From Planctomycetaceae bacterium (GTDB lineage: Bacteria; Planctomycetota; Planctomycetia; Planctomycetales; Planctomycetaceae), in assembly GCA_020638955.1 (NCBI GenBank), contig JACKHO010000010.1:62001-126000 (forward strand): a stretch of 64,000 bases of DNA. Direction: 5' to 3'. Made by a program: the position numbers and the translations under genes. The notes under the pieces were generated by a model. It had not been told where the DNA came from. It saw nothing but the letters and a program-made list of their open reading frames with translations, and searched no databases. Positions 26,493 through 35,261 of this stretch are shown here, piece after piece. Every line of letters starts with the position of its first letter. The first letter of the stretch is position 1.

Positions 26493-27878
26493 ATGGCTGA
26501 TTTTGACCTCATTGTTATTGGTGCCGGGCCGGGTGGCTACGTTGCCGCCATTCGTGCTGCGCAACTCGGTCAACGCGTCGCCTGCGTTGAAAAAGAATCA
26601 ATGCTCGGCGGGACATGCCTGCGTGTGGGCTGTATTCCAAGCAAAGCGCTGCTGGAGTCGAGCCACCTCTTGGAAGAAGCTCTTCAGGGATTTGGCGGTC
26701 GCGGGATTGAGCTAAGCGGTGTATCTCTCAACCTCGGACAGGTCATGCAGCACAAAAACCGGGTCGTCCAGACGCTCGGTGGCGGCATTGATGCCCTGTT
26801 CAAAAAGAACAAAATCAATCGACTGTTCGGACATGCCAAGCTGCTGGGTGGTGGGAAGGTTGCCGTCGCAGGAAAAGAAGGTCCTCAGGAATTCTCCGCC
26901 AAGCACATCTTGGTGGCCACGGGAAGTCAGCCCTCCACCCTGCCTGGAATTGAATTGGATGGAAATCGCATCGGAACAAGTACCGAGGCATTGGCATTTG
27001 ACGAAGTTCCACAGCATTTGGTGGTCATCGGAGCCGGCTACATTGGTCTGGAAATGGGGACCGTCTGGCGACGGTTTGGTGCAAAAGTCACCGTTCTGGA
27101 ATACCTCGATCGAATCCTTCCTGGAATGGACGGCGAAACGGCCGCCGAGGCGCTCAAGCTGTTTAAGAAGCAGGGGCTTGAATTCCGGTTGGGAGCCAAA
27201 GTCACGGCTGCCCGCGCCCAGCGCGGCGGCTGCGTAGTTGAAATCGAAGGTGCAGAACCCCTGAAGTGCGACCGCGTTCTGGTTTCCGTGGGACGTCGGC
27301 CAAACACCGCCGAATTAGGACTCGACAAAGCAGGTGTCGAGGTTGATGCACGAGGGTTTATCAAGGTGACCAGTGACTTTACTACTTCTGCTGATGGAGT
27401 TTACGCCATTGGTGACGTCATTGGCGGTCCCATGCTCGCTCATAAGGCAGAAGAAGAGGGAATTGCTTGTGTGGAAAGGCTTTACAGCGGATATGGCCAC
27501 GTGAACTACGCTGTCATTCCCGGAGTTGTCTACACGGAGCCCGAAATCGCGACGGTTGGCTATTCTGAGGAACAGCTCAAAGAGCAGGGTACTGAGTACA
27601 AGAAGGGTGTCTTCCCGTTCATGGCCAACGGTCGCTCCCGGGCGAGCGGTCACGGCGAAGGGATGGTGAAAGTCCTCGCTCATGCCCAGACCGACCGAAT
27701 TCTCGGCGTGCACATCATTGGCACCAACGCTGGCGAACTCATTGCCGAAGCCGCTGTTGCGATGGAGTTTGGGGCGAGTAGTGAAGACCTGGCCCGCTGC
27801 TGCCACGCCCATCCGACGCTGGCAGAAGCACTGAAAGAGGCGGCACTTGCCGTTGAGAAGCGGGCAATTCACTTCTGA
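26493..27878 (+). CDS. lpd: Dihydrolipoyl dehydrogenase (E3)
   Basis: FAD enzyme that re-oxidises dihydrolipoamide for 2-oxoacid dehydrogenase complexes and/or glycine cleavage, using NAD+. FAD-binding GAGPGG at residues 10-15, redox pair Cys42/Cys47 in GGTCLRVGC, NAD-binding VVIGAGYIGLEMGTVWRRFG, second FAD motif GVYAIGDV, and the His-Glu catalytic end CHAHPTLAEA. 461 residues, the family norm. No 2-oxoacid dehydrogenase subunit is adjacent: the gene stands alone between a terminator and a tRNA gene. Confidence 0.95.
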   Translation: MADFDLIVIGAGPGGYVAAIRAAQLGQRVACVEKESMLGGTCLRVGCIPSKALLESSHLLEEALQGFGGRGIELSGVSLNLGQVMQHKNRVVQTLGGGIDALFKKNKINRLFGHAKLLGGGKVAVAGKEGPQEFSAKHILVATGSQPSTLPGIELDGNRIGTSTEALAFDEVPQHLVVIGAGYIGLEMGTVWRRFGAKVTVLEYLDRILPGMDGETAAEALKLFKKQGLEFRLGAKVTAARAQRGGCVVEIEGAEPLKCDRVLVSVGRRPNTAELGLDKAGVEVDARGFIKVTSDFTTSADGVYAIGDVIGGPMLAHKAEEEGIACVERLYSGYGHVNYAVIPGVVYTEPEIATVGYSEEQLKEQGTEYKKGVFPFMANGRSRASGHGEGMVKVLAHAQTDRILGVHIIGTNAGELIAEAAVAMEFGASSEDLARCCHAHPTLAEALKEAALAVEKRAIHF

Positions 27879-27931
27879 GTTGAATTGGGTTGACGACAGT
27901 AAGGCGAGGTACGTAAGCTTCTCTCTCACCA

Positions 27932-28006
<75 letters not shown>

Positions 28007-28015
28007 GGTTTCCAG

Positions 28016-28056
28016 ACGGCCTAATCGGATTTGCCGGTTAGGCCGTTTTTGTTTTT
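28016..28056 (+). terminator. Rho-independent terminator after tRNA-Gly
   Basis: A 9 bp stem (ACGGCCTAA / TTAGGCCGT) is followed by TTTTTGTTTTT, 12 bp after the tRNA 3' end. Confidence 0.9.
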
Positions 28057-28293
28057 CCAGAGTGTGATTCCGGTACCACCCAGGCGAACTAAGCTACGAC
28101 ATTGGTGTCGGTTGCGCCATGTGGCGAGGGCTGGTTCGGGAAGAATTGGCGAATCATGGTCTCACGGCAGAATCGTGGTGCGTAGTGGATGACATCTTCG
28201 TCGCGAAGAGTTATCCTTAACGATTCGCCACTGCTGTATGAGAATCAGGCGAACAAGAAAAAAGTCTTCGGTTGCGATTGAAGGAATGTAGGC

Positions 28294-29793
28294 GTGTCAG
28301 ATCAGGAACAAGAAGAAGTCGTTGATGAGTCCGGCGTTGCGACGGTCGACGAAGAGGGCGGCAGCGACGAAGAATCAACGTCGAAAATGGATCTGAACGT
28401 CGCCATCGACGACGTCGGTCCATGCAAAAAGCACATTCGCGTCACCGTACCGCGCGAAGCCATTGACGAAGTTTTCGAGGAAATGCTCGAAGACTACACC
28501 GAACGTGCCGAGGTCCCGGGTTTCCGTCCTGGTCACGTTCCTGCGGAACTCGTTCGTAAGCGGTTCAAGAAAGAACTGCAGGAACAGGTCAAGCAGAAGG
28601 TGCTCATGCAGAGTCTGGAGCAGCTTGGCACAGAAGCCGATTTGGATCCTATTAACGAGCCAAATCTCGACCTCGATGCCATCGACATTCCCGAAGAAGG
28701 GGATTTCGAATACGAATTCGACGTCGAAGTCCGTCCGCAATTCGACCTGCCCGATTACCTCGGACTGAAAATCGATCGTCCGTCTCGCGAAATCGCCGAT
28801 GGGGACGTCGACGCATACGTCAGCGAGTTCATTGAGCAGTACGGAAAGCTGGTTCCTGTGGAGACGGCTGTGTCGGCCGACGATTTCGTTACCGTCGACA
28901 TTCATTTCTCGCACAACGGCAAGCCACTGTCGCACCTGAAGGACTACTCAATTCGCGTTCGTCCCACGGTTCGATTCCAGGACGCCGAACTGACCGGCTT
29001 CGACAAGCTTATGGTCGGTGCCAACATCGACGAAACACGTGAAGCCGATTTGACAGTTTCAATGGAAGCCGACACGGTGGCCCTGCGAGGCGAAACGGTT
29101 CACGCCAAAATCAAGGTGCTGGACGTCAAGCGTCTGGAAACACCTGAGCTCGACGAAGAGTTCCTCGGCCGCCTGGGAGTTGATGATGTCGACGCCCTGC
29201 AAAGCCAGGTTCGCAACATGCTTGAGCGTCAGGTGAAGTACGAGCAGCGTCAGTCGTGCCGCCGTCAGGTCATGGAGAAAATCACCGACTCAGCAACCTG
29301 GGACCTGCCAGAAGATTTGCTGGCTCGACAGGTCGACAATGCTCTGCGTCGCGAAATCCTCGAGATGCAGCAGGCAGGATTCACCACCGAACAAATTCGT
29401 GCTCGTGAAAACGACCTGCGTCAGCGTTCGGTCAGCATGACTCGTCAAAACCTGAAGGAACACTTTGTCCTCGATAAAATCGCTGACAAAGAAGACATCA
29501 ACGTCACCGATCAGGACATCGACATCGAAATCATGATGATGGCCATGCAGCGTGGCGAAAATCCTCGCCGTGTTCGTGCCCGTCTCGCCAAGAGCGGTAT
29601 GATCGACAACTTGCAGGCTCAAATCCGTGAGCGGAAGGCAGTTGACGTCATCCTCGACAGTGCCGAGTTCAACGACGTGCCCATGGATCCTCCTACCGAG
29701 AACTCTATTACTGCCGTGAACCGCTCGGTTTGCAAGCAGGTTCAAGGTGCCGATACCGACTCCGGCGTCGAAGACGAGGGCGACGACGAGTAA
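28294..29793 (+). CDS. tig: Trigger factor
   Basis: Ribosome-associated chaperone and peptidyl-prolyl isomerase that meets nascent chains at the exit tunnel. The ribosome-binding signature appears as VPGFRPGHVPAELV (consensus GFRxGxxP) near residue 72. The FKBP-like domain (about 180-275, from DFVTVDIHFSHNG) and the helical C-terminal chaperone arms follow. 499 residues, longer than the usual 430-450 because of an acidic ~30-residue N-terminal extension (many Glu/Asp/Ser) and an acidic tail. It starts with GTG, with AAGGA about 10 bp upstream. Confidence 0.93.
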   Translation: MSDQEQEEVVDESGVATVDEEGGSDEESTSKMDLNVAIDDVGPCKKHIRVTVPREAIDEVFEEMLEDYTERAEVPGFRPGHVPAELVRKRFKKELQEQVKQKVLMQSLEQLGTEADLDPINEPNLDLDAIDIPEEGDFEYEFDVEVRPQFDLPDYLGLKIDRPSREIADGDVDAYVSEFIEQYGKLVPVETAVSADDFVTVDIHFSHNGKPLSHLKDYSIRVRPTVRFQDAELTGFDKLMVGANIDETREADLTVSMEADTVALRGETVHAKIKVLDVKRLETPELDEEFLGRLGVDDVDALQSQVRNMLERQVKYEQRQSCRRQVMEKITDSATWDLPEDLLARQVDNALRREILEMQQAGFTTEQIRARENDLRQRSVSMTRQNLKEHFVLDKIADKEDINVTDQDIDIEIMMMAMQRGENPRRVRARLAKSGMIDNLQAQIRERKAVDVILDSAEFNDVPMDPPTENSITAVNRSVCKQVQGADTDSGVEDEGDDE

Positions 29794-29821
29794 TTCGCCG
29801 TTCGCTCAATTTGACAATTCA

Positions 29822-29862
29822 AATCGCCCGCCAAGCATAAGCCTGGCGGGCGATTCTCTTTT
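29822..29862 (+). terminator. Rho-independent terminator after tig
   Basis: A 12 bp perfect stem (AATCGCCCGCCA / TGGCGGGCGATT, 29822-29833 and 29844-29855) is followed by CTCTTTT. It isolates tig from lnt. Confidence 0.9.
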
Positions 29863-29985
29863 ACTGGCAAGCGTTTAAGTCGCTCGCTCACAAAAGTCAC
29901 CTTGCGGCAATTCGCCGAAACCGCGATTCTTTCCGCGTTAATTGTCTATAGTCAGAGCGGCCCAGCGCTCCGGCTGTCTTGCGGA

Positions 29986-31839
29986 ATGGATTCCAGCATG
30001 TCATCAGCACTCCTCGAACCACCAGTCGAACCTCGCGTGATTCCCCGGAAGGATACTCAACAGCTCGTCGACGAAGCCCGGAAGACTCGCACAGGAGGAC
30101 TTCCTGCATTCGTGCTGGCCACGCTGACGTCCATAACACTTTGGTGCGCGTTCACGCCGCTCGACTTTGCCCCACTCGCGTGGCTGTGTCTGGTTCCCCT
30201 GCTGCAAGTCGCTAGGCTCCCGGAAGCTGTGAATCGACAGACATTGCTGATATGGCTCGCCGGGGCTGTCTTTTGGGTGGCAACACTCCAGTGGATGCGA
30301 CTTGGCGACATCTGGATGTATCCCGCCTGGATGGCTCATTCACTTTATCTCGCCTGCTACTTCCCTTTGTTTGTCTGGCTGGTCCAGGTGGCCGTCACGC
30401 GGTTTCGAACGCCACTCGTCGTCGCGGCTCCCGTTGTCTGGGTAGGACTTGAATACTTGCGAGGCCATTTGTTCACAGGCTTCTCCTGGTACCTCCTCGG
30501 ACACACGCAGCACAACTGGGTGAACCTCATTCAAATCAGCGACCTGTGCGGCGGGTACTTGGTGAGCTTCGTCATTGTCTTGGTGAACGCCGCCCTCGCC
30601 CAAATGGTTCCTGTCGCCTGGCTGAAGTACTGCGGACTGGTGCGGCCAGATGTCACATTGCCCGAGTCCGGTTGGTCGACGCCGCGGTTCCGCACCATTT
30701 CAATTGCCACTGCTGTAGGTGCCGTCGCACTCTCCGTCGGATACGGCGTGTTGCGACGCGCACAAGTGCCGTTCGAGCCGGGACCACGTGTTGCACTCAT
30801 TCAGGGCAACTTCCCGGCGACGACGAAGCCTTTGTCAGACTCAGAAAGGGAAGAAACGTGGCGCATGTACCATTCCCTTACCGGCATGAGTGTCAAGGAG
30901 CGACCAGATGTCGTCGTGTGGCCTGAAGCGATGTGCCGTTATGATCTGGTAACAGTTGACCCAGAATTGTCCGACGATCAACTCGTCGCCATGAACATGA
31001 ATCCCCGCATGCTGAGAGGTGCAGCCGCCGTAAATCGAGAGAGGTTGGAGGACCTGTCGGGAATGACCAACGCGGCTCTCATTCTGGGAGTCATGGCCTT
31101 CGACGTACATCCCGGCGGATTTGACGCGCACAACTCCGCCGTATTCGTTTCACCGGACGATGGCGTCAACGGGCGCTACGACAAAATCCACCTCGTCCCG
31201 TTCGGCGAGTACATCCCGCTAAGCCGCACTCTGCCGTTTCTCAATTCCATTATGCCGTATGGTGCTGGCGGTGGCATGAAATCTGGCGACCAGGTCCACG
31301 TGTTCGAATATGGCGAATGGCGTTTCGTTCCCAACATTTGTTTCGAAGACACCGTACCCCATTTGGTGCGGTCTATGGTGAGTGCCGGGAGTGCAGATGG
31401 TGCTGATGTCGATGTGCTCGTCAATATGAGCAACGACGGCTGGTTTCACGGATCAAGTGAGCACGACCAGCATTTGATTTCCGCGTCGTTCCGTTGCGTC
31501 GAAACCCGCGTCCCTATGGTACGGGCAGCCAATATGGGAATTTCCGCCATCATCGACGGTGATGGAGTCATTCGCGAACCAGAAGTTTTCCTCGACCGCG
31601 ACGCTGAACATGAAGGACGCGCGGCATACAAATCGATTCGCAATCCCCGCACCGGTCGGTTCCACCGTCAGTTGAACGCTGCGATGGTATCGACTGTCCC
31701 CCTCGACAAACGTGGCAGTCTCTATGTCGCTGGCGGTGACTGGTTCGCCCTCATTTGCCTCATCTGCTGCGCGTCCATTGTCCTCCACAGCCTCTGGCAA
31801 CGATTCGGAAAACGCACTGTCGAAACGCAAAGCGTTTGA
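29986..31839 (+). CDS. lnt: Apolipoprotein N-acyltransferase
   Basis: Inner-membrane enzyme that adds the third acyl chain to lipoproteins. The N-terminal half holds about six hydrophobic helices. The nitrilase-like domain has the three expected catalytic positions: Glu in VVWPEAMCRYD, Lys in RYDKIHLVPFGEYIP and Cys in FVPNICFEDTVPH. A last membrane helix (WFALICLICCASIVLHSLW) closes the protein. ATG 29986 gives 617 residues, longer than the E. coli enzyme (512), with extra sequence at the N-terminus and in the loops. An in-frame TTG at 29902 would extend it but lies close to the tig terminator. An IS4 element sits 130 bp downstream. Confidence 0.9.
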   Translation: MDSSMSSALLEPPVEPRVIPRKDTQQLVDEARKTRTGGLPAFVLATLTSITLWCAFTPLDFAPLAWLCLVPLLQVARLPEAVNRQTLLIWLAGAVFWVATLQWMRLGDIWMYPAWMAHSLYLACYFPLFVWLVQVAVTRFRTPLVVAAPVVWVGLEYLRGHLFTGFSWYLLGHTQHNWVNLIQISDLCGGYLVSFVIVLVNAALAQMVPVAWLKYCGLVRPDVTLPESGWSTPRFRTISIATAVGAVALSVGYGVLRRAQVPFEPGPRVALIQGNFPATTKPLSDSEREETWRMYHSLTGMSVKERPDVVVWPEAMCRYDLVTVDPELSDDQLVAMNMNPRMLRGAAAVNRERLEDLSGMTNAALILGVMAFDVHPGGFDAHNSAVFVSPDDGVNGRYDKIHLVPFGEYIPLSRTLPFLNSIMPYGAGGGMKSGDQVHVFEYGEWRFVPNICFEDTVPHLVRSMVSAGSADGADVDVLVNMSNDGWFHGSSEHDQHLISASFRCVETRVPMVRAANMGISAIIDGDGVIREPEVFLDRDAEHEGRAAYKSIRNPRTGRFHRQLNAAMVSTVPLDKRGSLYVAGGDWFALICLICCASIVLHSLWQRFGKRTVETQSV

Positions 31840-31959
31840 TGCAGAATCTTCATGGGTTTGCACCAACACTGTGAGCCGAAGGCCGTGAGGCCTCGGGCCA
31901 TTGTGATTGGGTTTGTTCGATGCATAGTGCCTTTTCTTCTCCCTCTCGGGGGAGAAGAT

Positions 31960-31983
31960 GGCCGACAGGCAATACTGTTCGGC
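31960..31983. repeat. IS element left end: target duplication plus left inverted repeat
   Basis: The target duplication GGCCGACAGG (31960-31969) is followed by the left inverted repeat CAATACTGTTCGGC (31970-31983). Both have exact counterparts at the right end. Confidence 0.93.
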
Positions 31984-33248
31984 ACGTTTTTTGCGCCAGG
32001 TGATTGATGGGATATACCTTCTGCTTCTGAGGTTTCAAGCTCATGGAGGCAGGCGATGGGACGGAAGAGTCGGAAGGGTGTCGAGAAGACCACGAAATTG
32101 CAGGGGCTGAAGTATTTCCAACTGATTGACGACCTGTTGGCAGGGCTGCGTGGACAGGCGACGGCGCGTGACAAGGCAGGAAATCGACAGTTGTTCTGCG
32201 ATCAGTATATCGCACTGTTGCTGCTCTATTTCTTTAATCCGACGGTCACCAGTTTGCGTGGGCTGCAGAAGTTCACCACGCTCGAAAAAGTCCAGAAGCT
32301 GTGTGGCGTCAAACCGACATCGCTGGGATCGCTCAGTGAGGCGGCACGCGTGTTTGATCCGGCGGTGCTTGAACCGATTATTGCACAACTGGCAGCTCAA
32401 GCCCGGACATCACCCTCAGCTATGCCTCCCGCCCAACAGGCCGCACTGGCGGGACTAACGGCAGTCGATAGCAGCCTGCTCAAGGCGTTGCCCCGCATGG
32501 CCTGGGCACTCTGGCAAGATGCCGAACATCGAGCCATCAAAATGCACGTGGCGTTTGGCGTGTTCGAGCAGGCACCGCTCGAAGTGGCGGTGACGCATGG
32601 CAACGGTGCAGAACGCGAACAATTGCGGAACATGGTTCAGCCCGGCGGGTTCTATGTGGCCGATCGGGGCTACGCGAACAACGCCATGTTTCGCGAATTT
32701 GATGCACAGAACGTGCGGTTTCTCATCCGGGTGCAGGAGAACACCACCTTCGAAGTCCAGGCAGAACAGCCACTCTCTGACGCAGATTCTCAGGCGGGTG
32801 TCGTTCGCGATTTGCTGGTGCGGCGACTGGGCACGGAAAAGCACAACCGGCTACTGGAGGAACCATTGCGGATTGTCGAAATCCGGGGCACCGAACCAGA
32901 CCAGGTTTGGATTCTGGCGACCAATGCCCGCGATTTGCCAGCGGAACTCATTGCGGTTGCGTACCGTTATCGCTGGCAAATCGAACTGTTCTTCCGCTGG
33001 CTGAAATGCGTGCTGGGTTGCCGACACCTGCTGAGTCACTGCGAATCGGGCGTGACGCTGCAGGTGTACGCCGCCGTCATCGCATCCCTGCTGATTAGCC
33101 TGTGGACCGGCAGCAAGCCCAGCAAACGGACTTGGGAAATGCTCTGCCACTACTTCAGCGGCTGGGCCACCCTGGAAGAACTCCACCAACACCTAAATCT
33201 CCCCTCACCCCGCGACCCACCACGCAAATCCTGAGCCGAACAGTATTG
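31970..33248 (+). mobile_element. IS4-family insertion sequence, complete, 1279 bp
   Basis: 14 bp perfect terminal inverted repeats (CAATACTGTTCGGC), one transposase gene with intact DDE and YREK motifs, and a perfect 10 bp target duplication on each side. TSDs of about 8-13 bp are usual for this family. All parts are intact, so the insertion is recent and probably active. Removing the element and one duplication joins gagaagat with GGCCGACAGG and ccagatgagg, so it entered a Pro/Gly-codon-like palindromic intergenic sequence downstream of lnt. Confidence 0.93.
32056..33234 (+). CDS. IS4-family transposase
   Basis: DDE transposase, 392 residues, that cuts and moves the surrounding IS. First Asp in LTAVDSSLLKALP, second in GGFYVADRGYANNAM, and Glu in the YREK signature: YRYRWQIELFFRWLK fits Y-(2)-R-(3)-E-(6)-K exactly. 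The N-terminal MGRKSRKGVEKTTKLQGLK is basic, as expected for end binding. ATG 32056 has GGAGG 6 bp upstream. The stop codon overlaps the beginning of the right inverted repeat. No frameshift or stop interrupts it. Confidence 0.95.
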   Translation: MGRKSRKGVEKTTKLQGLKYFQLIDDLLAGLRGQATARDKAGNRQLFCDQYIALLLLYFFNPTVTSLRGLQKFTTLEKVQKLCGVKPTSLGSLSEAARVFDPAVLEPIIAQLAAQARTSPSAMPPAQQAALAGLTAVDSSLLKALPRMAWALWQDAEHRAIKMHVAFGVFEQAPLEVAVTHGNGAEREQLRNMVQPGGFYVADRGYANNAMFREFDAQNVRFLIRVQENTTFEVQAEQPLSDADSQAGVVRDLLVRRLGTEKHNRLLEEPLRIVEIRGTEPDQVWILATNARDLPAELIAVAYRYRWQIELFFRWLKCVLGCRHLLSHCESGVTLQVYAAVIASLLISLWTGSKPSKRTWEMLCHYFSGWATLEELHQHLNLPSPRDPPRKS

Positions 33249-33258
33249 GGCCGACAGG
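33235..33258. repeat. IS element right end: right inverted repeat plus target duplication
   Basis: The right inverted repeat GCCGAACAGTATTG (33235-33248) is the exact reverse complement of the left one. GGCCGACAGG (33249-33258) repeats the left target duplication exactly. Confidence 0.93.
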
Positions 33259-33302
33259 CCAGATGAGGGGGGACGAACGTTGCCGAGGCTTCAGTTCAGC
33301 GA

Positions 33303-33341
33303 CGGGTGGCGGCGTGCGCCCCGTGAAGCGGAAGTACCCGA
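33303..33341. repeat. Palindromic repeat family E, copy 1
   Basis: About 39 bp beginning CGGGTGGCGG and ending GGAAGTACCCGA; its two ends can pair (CGGGT with ACCCG). It matches the copy at 33389-33428 at about 33 of 39 positions. It is probably a dispersed REP-type sequence. Confidence 0.7.
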
Positions 33342-33351
33342 CCTCGCCCCA

Positions 33352-33382
33352 TTGCCAGATTCACTATTCGCCACGCTATAAT
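33352..33382 (+). promoter_or_regulatory. Candidate promoter of the secreted 167 aa gene
   Basis: TTGCCA (33352-33357) and a consensus -10 TATAAT (33377-33382) separated by 19 bp, which is long for sigma-70. Transcription would start near 33389, exactly where repeat copy 2 begins, placing that repeat in the 5' leader of the gene at 33459. Confidence 0.4.
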
Positions 33383-33388
33383 GCAGAA

Positions 33389-33428
33389 CGGGTGGCGGTG
33401 TGCGACCCGCGTCAGCGGAAGCACCCGA
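33389..33428. repeat. Palindromic repeat family E, copy 2 (in probable 5' leader)
   Basis: Direct repeat of 33303-33341, starting CGGGTGGCGG and ending GGAAGCACCCGA. It lies between a TATAAT box and the ribosome binding site of the following gene, so it may fold in the mRNA leader. Confidence 0.7.
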
Positions 33429-33458
33429 GGCATTAAAAGACAACGCGAGGAACACGAA

Positions 33459-33962
33459 ATGTCGTCACTAATGAAATTGGGAATCAGCACCGTTGTTCTG
33501 TTGGCGGCGACGCTCAACGTGCCAGCCCTTGGCGAAGATCAACCTGGGGACTCCGACAAGCCACAACTCAGCGAAGCGGAGCAGGCGTTCGTGGAACTCA
33601 TGTCCAAGTGCGAACTCGTCGGCTCCTTCACAGTCGACGGTCAGGATGACGCCCCACTCAAGCCAGAGCGGTATGCCATCAACGGCGCGACCAAAGTTGA
33701 AGGATCCAACTGGGTAGTCGCAGCCCGCATCAAATACGGCAAGAATGATTTGACAGTCCCTGTCCCCGTCGAAGTGAAATGGGCCGGCGATACCCCCATG
33801 ATCCAGGTCACCAACCTGGCCATCCCCGGTTTAGGCAACGGCTTCTCCTCCCGCGTCCTCTTCTACGAAGGCCGCTACGCCGGCACCTGGCAACACGGCG
33901 AAGTCGGCGGCACCATGTTCGGCAAGATTGAAAAACAAGGTGCGAACAATAGTGCTGGATGA
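33459..33962 (+). CDS. Small secreted hypothetical protein, 167 aa
   Basis: Signal peptide of about 25 residues (LGISTVVLLAATLNVPALG) and a globular remainder with repeated Trp/Gly-rich beta strands (GSNWVVAARIKYGKNDLTV, GRYAGTWQHGEVGGTMFG). The last part reads like a lipocalin-type barrel segment (FYEGRYAGTWQ). The start is ATG 33459, with GAGG 9 bp upstream. It is similar in style to small secreted proteins common in Planctomycetes. No function assigned. Confidence 0.7.
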   Translation: MSSLMKLGISTVVLLAATLNVPALGEDQPGDSDKPQLSEAEQAFVELMSKCELVGSFTVDGQDDAPLKPERYAINGATKVEGSNWVVAARIKYGKNDLTVPVPVEVKWAGDTPMIQVTNLAIPGLGNGFSSRVLFYEGRYAGTWQHGEVGGTMFGKIEKQGANNSAG

Positions 33963-34061
33963 AAACGGCGAGGTAGGTTGGTAATCGCGAACAGGCTTGT
34001 CCCACAATTCTTGAAAGCACCTTTGCTGAACCAGAAAAGCGATAAGTCAGCGGACGCTACA

Positions 34062-34409
34062 ATGCAGCCCAACAGCAAACACCGTCGTTGGATGCTTGCG
34101 GCTGTGCTCGTCGGCTTCTTGCTCATTGGTTGGATGGCTACAGCACATTGGGGAACTAGGCAAGTCCTTGCCGGTCTGCCTTCGAGTAGCACATCACAAG
34201 CACTTTCCTACGACCCGTACCGAGAGGACTTGCCCGCGCCCAATCCACCTTGGCACTACGTACATGCCTTTTCTCCCGCACCGTTCCTCGTCGTGGTTGA
34301 TTGGGGGGTAATGCAGGCACCCCTGGTAGGCTCAGGCGGACGCGACTACTACGTCTGGCTCTTCGGATTCAAGTTTCAATGCGGCGGTGCGACGGTCTGG
34401 AACTCGTGA
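34062..34409 (+). CDS. Hypothetical membrane-anchored protein, 115 aa
   Basis: Basic N-terminus (PNSKHRRW), one membrane helix (MLAAVLVGFLLIGWMATAHW), and a Pro/Tyr-rich exported part (YDPYREDLPAPNPPWHYVH). No family recognised and no clear ribosome binding site. It follows the secreted 167 aa gene by 99 bp. It may be real or a decayed remnant in this accessory stretch. Confidence 0.45.
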   Translation: MQPNSKHRRWMLAAVLVGFLLIGWMATAHWGTRQVLAGLPSSSTSQALSYDPYREDLPAPNPPWHYVHAFSPAPFLVVVDWGVMQAPLVGSGGRDYYVWLFGFKFQCGGATVWNS

Positions 34410-34439
34410 CCGGCTACCGATTTCAAGATTCGAACAGCA

Positions 34440-34730
34440 TCAGTCGCGCAATTGATGATTCGGGATGCGGGAATAGGCAATTTCATTCATGCCTGATTCG
34501 TCATTGTGCAGTTCAGAACGCTGGATCAAGTGCCCATCGTCGCATAACTGTTGCAGAATCTTCCGCATGCGACGTGTGTTTTGCGGATTAAATTCAACGC
34601 GGTCAATTCCTAGGCGCCGAAGTGTCGTCCGAGGTGACCAAATCACATACCGTGCATTGCGACGACAATAGATTTCACGGAGAACTGTCTCCGCATTGAA
34701 CCGCACAGGATTTGATTCTGGCGTGGACAT
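34440..34730 (-). CDS. Hypothetical protein, 96 aa, possible winged helix
   Basis: Basic helical protein (RFNAETVLREIYCRRN, TRRMRKILQQLCDDGHLIQR) ending in an acidic loop and a short strand. The pattern helix-helix-DGHLIQR recalls winged-helix DNA-binding folds, but I cannot confirm this by eye. It lies 50 bp downstream of hicB on the same strand. It may be a third gene of the hicAB unit or an unrelated fragment. Confidence 0.4.
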   Translation of the reverse strand: MSTPESNPVRFNAETVLREIYCRRNARYVIWSPRTTLRRLGIDRVEFNPQNTRRMRKILQQLCDDGHLIQRSELHNDESGMNEIAYSRIPNHQLRD

Positions 34731-34779
34731 TCGTAATTTGCTGCGATCCTCAATTCGATTCGACAGTGTCAGATTTGCG

Positions 34780-35001
34780 CTACGCAAACAACAGCCGCCC
34801 TTTTGGCTTCGGGATTTCACGGCCCAGTTCGCGCGCCGTTTCAATCCATTCGTCGATGACCGTCTGCACGTTCGTCAGTGCCTCTTCGTAGTCCCTCCCA
34901 TCGGCGGCGCAGCCTGGAAGTTCAGGAACCTCGGCAATGACCGCCTGGTCCGCTTCGCTCCAGTACAGGATGATTTCATACCGCGTATTACTCGTCGTCA
35001 T
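34780..35001 (-). CDS. hicB: HicB-type antitoxin
   Basis: 73 residues with the HicB fold core YEIILYWSEADQAVIAEVPE, then LPGCAADGRDYEEALTNVQT and VIDEWIETARELGREIPKPK. This form (single partial-RNase-H-like domain, no separate DNA-binding tail) is the short HicB type. It neutralises the HicA mRNA interferase. It starts at ATG 35001 and overlaps the end of hicA by 14 bp, so the two are translationally coupled. Autoregulation is plausible, but this short form shows no visible DNA-binding motif. Confidence 0.85.
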   Translation of the reverse strand: MTTSNTRYEIILYWSEADQAVIAEVPELPGCAADGRDYEEALTNVQTVIDEWIETARELGREIPKPKGRLLFA

Positions 35002-35254
35002 TGTCGTCTCCGGCCAAGTTGTATTTGTGGATGACTGCTCGAACTTGTTTGACCTGATACGGTTTAGCCTTTGCCTGCCGAGGCTGAATGTTGAGAATTT
35101 CGGCGACGCCATCTCGCGTGAAAATGTGGTGATCACCACGAATGCGTTCAGTAAATCCAAGGCGGTCCAACAGGCCACGAAGATCGTCGAAGGCAATGTT
35201 TGCATCCGATGTTCCACGCAGCACTTTGTCCAATACCTTGTCGCGCTTGGCCAT
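34988..35254 (-). CDS. hicA: HicA-type mRNA interferase toxin
   Basis: 88 residues (HicA is usually 60-90). A double-stranded-RNA-binding-like fold with the catalytic His motif GDHHIFTR at about 40-47, then ILNIQPRQAKAKPYQVKQVR. It cleaves mRNA in a translation-independent way in known family members. Toxin-first order with a 14 bp overlap to hicB is the usual HicAB layout. The proposed -10 box lies so close to the ATG at 35254 that the message is probably leaderless. Confidence 0.88.
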   Translation of the reverse strand: MAKRDKVLDKVLRGTSDANIAFDDLRGLLDRLGFTERIRGDHHIFTRDGVAEILNIQPRQAKAKPYQVKQVRAVIHKYNLAGDDNDDE

Positions 35255-35261
35255 GCTGAGA

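Noticed and set aside
31840..31959. Short open frames between lnt and the IS element
   Set aside because: No coding-like composition and no ribosome binding site; the stretch reads as a palindromic spacer.
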